Shown here in pieces: positions 59,471-64,000 of a stretch of DNA of 64,000 bases. Numbering within the stretch: position 1 is the stretch's first letter; each line of letters opens with the position of its first letter. Source of the DNA: G020353115 sp964640125 (GTDB lineage: Bacteria; Bacteroidota; Bacteroidia; Bacteroidales; VadinHA17); NCBI GenBank assembly GCA_964640125.1, contig CAZXGG010000005.1:1-64000 (forward strand), in the 5' to 3' direction. The notes under the pieces were generated by a model. That model was not told where the DNA came from. It saw only the letters and a list, made by a program, of their open reading frames with translations, and made no database searches. Position numbers and translations under genes: made by a program.

Positions 59471-60067
59471 ATGTTCTCAGGAATTGTTGAAGAAGCAGCC
59501 AAAGTGGTTAAACTTGAAAAAGAGCAGGAGAATCTCCACATTACCATGGAGTGCTCTTTTGTCGATGAACTAAAAATCGATCAGAGCATTTCGCATAATG
59601 GAGTGTGTCTGACAGTTGTAAAGAAAGAAGGGAAAACCTATACGGTCACGGCAATTAAAGAGACCCTGGAAAAATCAAATCTTGGAAAATTGCAGATCGG
59701 TGATAAAGTTAACCTTGAACGAAGTCTGAAGATCGACAGTTTGCTGGATGGTCATCTTGTACAGGGTCATGTTGATCAAACCGCTGTATGTACCGAAGTA
59801 AAAGAGGCAGAAGGAAGCTGGTATTATACGTTTGAATATGAACCCGCACAGGATGATTACATTACGGTGGAAAAAGGTTCGATCTCTGTTAACGGGGTTA
59901 GCCTGACCGTTGTTAATTCAAAAGACAAATCATTCCAGGTAGCGATCATTCCCTATACTTACGAAGTCACTAATTTTCATCAGATCCAGGCAGGAACCAT
60001 TGTTAATCTTGAATTCGATATCATCGGAAAATATATCGCCAGGATTATGAAACAGCAATTGCTATGA
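59471..60067 (+). CDS. ribE: Riboflavin synthase, alpha subunit
   Basis: This 198-residue protein has two lumazine-binding repeats. The first starts MFSGIVEEAAKV with SHNGVCLTVV, the second has GHLVQGHVDQ and SVNGVSLTVV. It dismutates two 6,7-dimethyl-8-ribityllumazine molecules into riboflavin. Its stop overlaps the next start (ATGA), so the histidine kinase is translationally coupled to it. Confidence 0.95.
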   Translation: MFSGIVEEAAKVVKLEKEQENLHITMECSFVDELKIDQSISHNGVCLTVVKKEGKTYTVTAIKETLEKSNLGKLQIGDKVNLERSLKIDSLLDGHLVQGHVDQTAVCTEVKEAEGSWYYTFEYEPAQDDYITVEKGSISVNGVSLTVVNSKDKSFQVAIIPYTYEVTNFHQIQAGTIVNLEFDIIGKYIARIMKQQLL

Positions 60068-61104
60068 AAAGTCTTACACCACGGCAAATTGCATTTATCA
60101 TATCCTTTGCCACAGCATTGCTTACAACAGCTATATTGTTCCTTTTCCAATACCTGATACCATCTTACAGGTGGTATTACCTGGTGGCTACAATCGGCAT
60201 ACTATTTATTCTGACGTTTTGGGGCATATTATCCCTGCTCAATTATTTTATTACTGAAAAGATCAATCCAATCTATAAAACCATTCGTAATATCAGTGTG
60301 CCTGAAAAAGTGCTTCATGGAGATTTTTCAGGAAGAGATATAATATCCGAAGTAAAAGATGAAGTGATCAATTGGGCAAAAGGAAAAACACAGGAAATCA
60401 ATCAGTTAAAGCAAATGGAAAAGTATCGTAAGGAGTTTCTGGGAAATGTATCTCATGAACTGAAGACACCCATTTTTAACATCCAGGGATATGTGCTTAC
60501 GTTACTGGATGGCGGCTTGGAAGATGCATCGATAAACCGGATGTATCTCGAACGTACTGAAAAAAGTATCAACCGCATGATCTCCATCGTGGAAGATCTT
60601 GAAATCATCTCCCGCCTGGAATCCGGTGAGCTGAAGCTGATGAAAGAAAAATTTGATGTCGTTCGTCTCGTTGAGGAAGTTGTTGAAACCCAGGAGATGA
60701 GAGCACAGGAGAAAAAGATCAGGTTAACAATAAAGGGGGGAACAGAAAGGAAAATCTTTGTTCGTGCTGATAAAAAAAGAATTTATGAAGTCCTCAACAA
60801 CCTGGTAATCAATTCTATAATTTACGGCATGGAAGGGGGCAGAACGACCATTTCTTTCAGCGACATGGGAGATAACATTCTGATCGATGTGACCGATAAC
60901 GGTATCGGGATCCCGGAAGAGGATATTCCCAGGATTTTTGAACGATTTTACCGGGTCGATCGCAGCCGCTCCCGGCACTACGGGGGAACCGGTTTGGGCC
61001 TGTCCATAGTAAAGCACATTATAGAGGCTCATAATCAGACAATTAACGTAAGAAGCTCAAAAGAGAAAGGAAGCTCTTTTGCCTTTACACTTATAAAAGC
61101 CTGA
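60064..61104 (+). CDS. Sensor histidine kinase (PhoR-like)
   Basis: This 346-residue protein has two membrane helices (about residues 8-29 and 36-60), a short linker, the HisKA domain with the phosphoacceptor in GNVSHELKTPIFNIQGY, and the ATPase domain with N box NNLVINSI, G1 DNGIGIPEEDIPRIFERFYRVD and G2 GGTGLGLSIVKHI. There is no large sensor domain between the helices. No response regulator lies in the window, so it is an orphan here. It overlaps ribE by four bases. Confidence 0.93.
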   Translation: MKSLTPRQIAFIISFATALLTTAILFLFQYLIPSYRWYYLVATIGILFILTFWGILSLLNYFITEKINPIYKTIRNISVPEKVLHGDFSGRDIISEVKDEVINWAKGKTQEINQLKQMEKYRKEFLGNVSHELKTPIFNIQGYVLTLLDGGLEDASINRMYLERTEKSINRMISIVEDLEIISRLESGELKLMKEKFDVVRLVEEVVETQEMRAQEKKIRLTIKGGTERKIFVRADKKRIYEVLNNLVINSIIYGMEGGRTTISFSDMGDNILIDVTDNGIGIPEEDIPRIFERFYRVDRSRSRHYGGTGLGLSIVKHIIEAHNQTINVRSSKEKGSSFAFTLIKA

Positions 61105-61105
61105 T

Positions 61106-61137
61106 TTTGGTTTTTATTGCCAATTCTTCTACCTTTG
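61106..61137 (+). promoter_or_regulatory. Promoter of ileS
   Basis: TTTG at 61106-61109, 20 bases, then TACCTTTG at 61130-61137: a full consensus, identical in both boxes and spacing to the sulfur-operon promoter. The start codon is 44 bases downstream. Confidence 0.75.
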
Positions 61138-61180
61138 TGGACTTCTAAAAAAGAGAGTAAAAAAGTAACAGTGCAAAACG

Positions 61181-64000
61181 ATGGGTTTAACTTTTCCTGA
61201 ATATAAAACATTCGATCTTGCAGACATCAACAAAGAGGTGCTGAAGATCTGGGATAAAAATGATACCTATCATAATACATTAGAGGCCACCAGGGGAAAA
61301 CCGGCATTTGTCTTCTATGAAGGTCCACCCTCGGCAAATGGAATGCCAGGGATACATCATGTCATTGCCAGAACCATTAAGGATATTTTCTGCCGGTATA
61401 AAACCATGCAGGGATTTTATGTTGAACGGAAAGCCGGATGGGATACTCATGGCCTTCCGGTTGAATTAAGTGTTGAGCAGGACCTCGGCATTACCAAGGA
61501 AGATATTGGGCAAAAAATTTCCGTTGTGGAGTTCAATAAAGCCTGCAAAAAGGTTGTCATGAAATACACGGACGCATGGGAGGATCTCACCCGAAAAATG
61601 GGTTACTGGATCAGCATGGAAGATCCATACATAACCTATGACAACCGGTATATTGAAACACTCTGGTATTTGCTAAAAAAATTATACGAGAAAAAACTGC
61701 TCTATAAGGGGTATTCAATCCAACCTTATTCACCGGCTGCCGGTACCGGTCTTAGCACACACGAACTGAACCAACCCGGCTGCTATCGTGATGTCAAGGA
61801 TACAACGGTTGTTGCCCAGCTCAAGATCATCCGAAATGAACAGTCTGAATTCCTGTTCAAGAATATCGATAGTGAACTCTATTTTCTCGCCTGGACAACC
61901 ACTCCGTGGACATTGCTTTCCAATACAGCATTGGCTGTTGGCAAAGGTCTTCACTATGTTAAGGTCAGGACCTTCAACCAATATACCGGCGAACCCATTA
62001 CCGTTATCCTTGCCAAAGATCGCTTCCGATACTACTTCCCTGAACGGGATGAGGGACTTCGGTTGGAAGAGTATAAAAAGGGATATAAAAACATACCCTA
62101 CACGATCCTTTCTGAGTTTCTGGGTGCTGACCTGGAAGGAATGCGTTATGAACAGCTCATGCCTTTCCAGCAGCCGGAAGAAGGGGATGCATTCCGTGTG
62201 CTTATTGGTGATTTTGTGACCACGGAAGAGGGAACGGGCATCGTTCATATAGCACCAAGTTTCGGTGCAGATGACTTCCGTATAGCACAGGAAAACGGGA
62301 TCGGATCACTTACCCTGGTTGATAAACAAGGAAAATTCATTGAGGGTGTGGGTGAATTTTCCGGCCGTTTTGTTAAAAATCAATACGATAATAACCTGAC
62401 GGAAAAAGATCCCACTGTTGATGTGGATATATCGGTTGACCTGAAATTAAACAACAAAGCATTCAAAATTGAAAAGTATGTTCACTCCTATCCACATTGC
62501 TGGAGGACCGACAAACCTGTATTGTATTATCCGCTGGATTCCTGGTTCATAAAGACCACGGCACTGAAGAAGCGAATGATGCAGTTGAACGAAACCATCA
62601 ATTGGAAGCCCCCCTCAACCGGAATCGGGCGATTCGGGAAATGGTTGGAAAACCTGGTTGACTGGAACCTGTCACGCTCCAGATATTGGGGAACACCCCT
62701 GCCAATCTGGAGGACCGAAGACAGAAAAGAACAACTCTGCATTGGCTCGGTAAAAGAGCTGAAAGTTGAGATCGAACGATCAGTGGAAGCCGGGATCATG
62801 AAAAAGAATCCATTGGAGGATTTTATCCCGGGTGATAATTCAAAAGAGAATTATGAAAAATTTGACCTCCACCGACCCTTTGTAGATGAGATCATTCTCG
62901 TTTCACCCAGCGGAAAAAAGATGTTTCGGGAACCCGATCTCATCGATGGATGGTTTGATTCCGGAGCAATGCCCTATGCACAGGTCCACTATCCATTCGA
63001 AAACAAAGAAAATTTCGGGAAAATCTTTCCCGCTGATTACATTGCCGAGGGAGTAGATCAGACCCGTGGATGGTTTTTTACACTTCATGCCATTGCGGTC
63101 ATGCTTTTTGATTCCGTGGCGTTTAAAAACATCATTTCAAACGGACTTGTTCTCGATAAAGACGGGGCAAAAATGTCAAAACGTCTGGGGAATGTCGTTG
63201 ATCCTTTTGAAACCATTGAAACCAATGGCTCCGACCCGCTCCGATGGTATCTGATCACCAATGCTCAACCCTGGGATAACCTGAAATTCGATCCCGCCGG
63301 TGTGGAAGAGGTGAAACGCAAATTTTTCGGAACCCTGTTTAATACCTACTCATTTTTTGCCCTGTATGCTAACGTTGATGGATTTATTCATAAAGAAGAA
63401 GATATACCGGTGAACGAAAGACCGGAGATCGATCGGTGGATTATCTCGCTGCTGAATTCCCTGGTCAAAGAGGTGCAAGAGAGCCTTGACAATTACGAGC
63501 CTACAAAAGCTGGCAGGGCTATCCAGGATTTTGTATCTGAAAACCTCAGTAACTGGTATGTCCGGCTTAACCGAAAACGATTCTGGGGCGGCGAATATTC
63601 GAGTGATAAAATCGCTGCGTACCAAACCCTGTATCTCTGCCTGGAAACCGTTTCCAGGCTCTCAGCACCCATATCTCCATTCTATATGGACAAGTTGTTC
63701 TTTGATTTGAACCGTGTTTCCGGGAATCATGACACTGCATCGGTCCACCTGGTGGCTTTCCCTGAATGCAATGTCCGCTTGATTGATAAGGAGTTGGAAG
63801 AGAAAATGGCCCTTGCCCAGAAAGTTTCCTCAATGATTCTCGGTCTTCGCCGAAAAGTGAACATCAAGGTACGCCAACCATTGCAAAAGATCAGAATTCC
63901 CGTTTCCAACTTCGATGATAAAGAGAAACTGGAAGCTGTCGAAAATATTATCCTTCCCGAAGTAAATGTAAAAGAATTGGAAATCATTACGGATGAAAAG
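61181..64000 (+). CDS. ileS: Isoleucine--tRNA ligase, 5' 940 codons
   Basis: The frame from the ATG at 61181 stays open to the window end. It starts MGLTFPEYKTFDLADINKE, has PSANGMPGIHHVIARTIKD (HIGH-type motif), the KMSKR loop in AKMSKRLGNVVDP near residue 665, and the editing (CP1) domain between them. The full enzyme is about 1,100 residues in this phylum, so roughly the last fifth is cut off by the edge. It is a large class I synthetase of the eukaryote-like type 2 IleRS pattern, judged from layout. Confidence 0.95.
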   Translation, partial: MGLTFPEYKTFDLADINKEVLKIWDKNDTYHNTLEATRGKPAFVFYEGPPSANGMPGIHHVIARTIKDIFCRYKTMQGFYVERKAGWDTHGLPVELSVEQDLGITKEDIGQKISVVEFNKACKKVVMKYTDAWEDLTRKMGYWISMEDPYITYDNRYIETLWYLLKKLYEKKLLYKGYSIQPYSPAAGTGLSTHELNQPGCYRDVKDTTVVAQLKIIRNEQSEFLFKNIDSELYFLAWTTTPWTLLSNTALAVGKGLHYVKVRTFNQYTGEPITVILAKDRFRYYFPERDEGLRLEEYKKGYKNIPYTILSEFLGADLEGMRYEQLMPFQQPEEGDAFRVLIGDFVTTEEGTGIVHIAPSFGADDFRIAQENGIGSLTLVDKQGKFIEGVGEFSGRFVKNQYDNNLTEKDPTVDVDISVDLKLNNKAFKIEKYVHSYPHCWRTDKPVLYYPLDSWFIKTTALKKRMMQLNETINWKPPSTGIGRFGKWLENLVDWNLSRSRYWGTPLPIWRTEDRKEQLCIGSVKELKVEIERSVEAGIMKKNPLEDFIPGDNSKENYEKFDLHRPFVDEIILVSPSGKKMFREPDLIDGWFDSGAMPYAQVHYPFENKENFGKIFPADYIAEGVDQTRGWFFTLHAIAVMLFDSVAFKNIISNGLVLDKDGAKMSKRLGNVVDPFETIETNGSDPLRWYLITNAQPWDNLKFDPAGVEEVKRKFFGTLFNTYSFFALYANVDGFIHKEEDIPVNERPEIDRWIISLLNSLVKEVQESLDNYEPTKAGRAIQDFVSENLSNWYVRLNRKRFWGGEYSSDKIAAYQTLYLCLETVSRLSAPISPFYMDKLFFDLNRVSGNHDTASVHLVAFPECNVRLIDKELEEKMALAQKVSSMILGLRRKVNIKVRQPLQKIRIPVSNFDDKEKLEAVENIILPEVNVKELEIITDEK

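Overview
The window is chromosomal DNA from a member of the Bacteroidota. The evidence is a type IX secretion (T9SS) adhesin with SprB repeats and a CHU_C-type C-terminal domain next to PorP/SprF, a GldA ATPase, a UpxY antiterminator, Wzi, families typical of the phylum (DUF4834, DUF5723, DUF4296), and promoters of the TTTG-N20-TAnnTTTG type. The sulfur, molybdenum and ferredoxin genes, an Fnr-like regulator and a hemerythrin suggest an anaerobic or micro-oxic, probably sediment or marine lineage. No genus can be named from sequence alone.

Layout. (1) 83-307: a compact element with perfect 20-bp terminal inverted repeats and four internal hairpins (MITE-like), which supplies the stop codon of the next gene. 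(2) 301-11037: fifteen genes all on the minus strand, headed by a DUF134 regulator. They include DUF5320 and glycine-rich zinc-ribbon proteins, three NifX/ORP-fold proteins, two MinD-type ATPases carrying 2x[4Fe-4S] ferredoxin inserts, an Old-Yellow-Enzyme/FAD fusion, a methyltransferase, a metallo-beta-lactamase-fold protein, an aminotransferase, a DUF89 phosphatase, a TrmO-like protein and a CGGC-domain protein. The core resembles the Desulfovibrio orange-protein (ORP) cluster but is larger; it is the best candidate for an incompletely described system. (3) 11346-17256: a divergent Crp/Fnr regulator and a sulfur operon (SQR, DUF1641, DsrC-like, DsrE-like) with a consensus promoter, an Fnr-type box and a terminator, then mobA and a polytopic membrane protein. 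(4) 17315-29233: envelope proteins (DUF4834, DUF5723, a lipoprotein, DUF3352), an exported cyanophycinase, an S9 peptidase, a HAD phosphatase, trpS and rbfA. (5) 29338-38214: a methyltransferase, a promoter-preceded tRNA-like RNA, an FtsX-type permease, and the SprB-like adhesin with its PorP/SprF partner and a DUF4296 lipoprotein. (6) 38304-49860: hemerythrin, glycosyltransferase, a PAP2-like protein, rpoN, asnS, universal stress protein, sodium symporter, gldA, and metK behind a SAM-II riboswitch. (7) 49971-64000: a TonB receptor with its small partner, a reduced exopolysaccharide locus (UpxY, DUF2061-CysC fusion, sugar transferase, Wzi, epimerase), ribE, a histidine kinase and the first 940 codons of ileS.

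How they may work together (inference): sulfide oxidised by SQR could be passed through DsrE/DsrC-like carriers, while the NifX/MinD/DUF134 cluster builds or stores a metal-sulfur centre. The box near the Fnr-type regulator and a similar palindrome at the hemerythrin promoter suggest a shared redox/NO/oxygen-responsive regulon.
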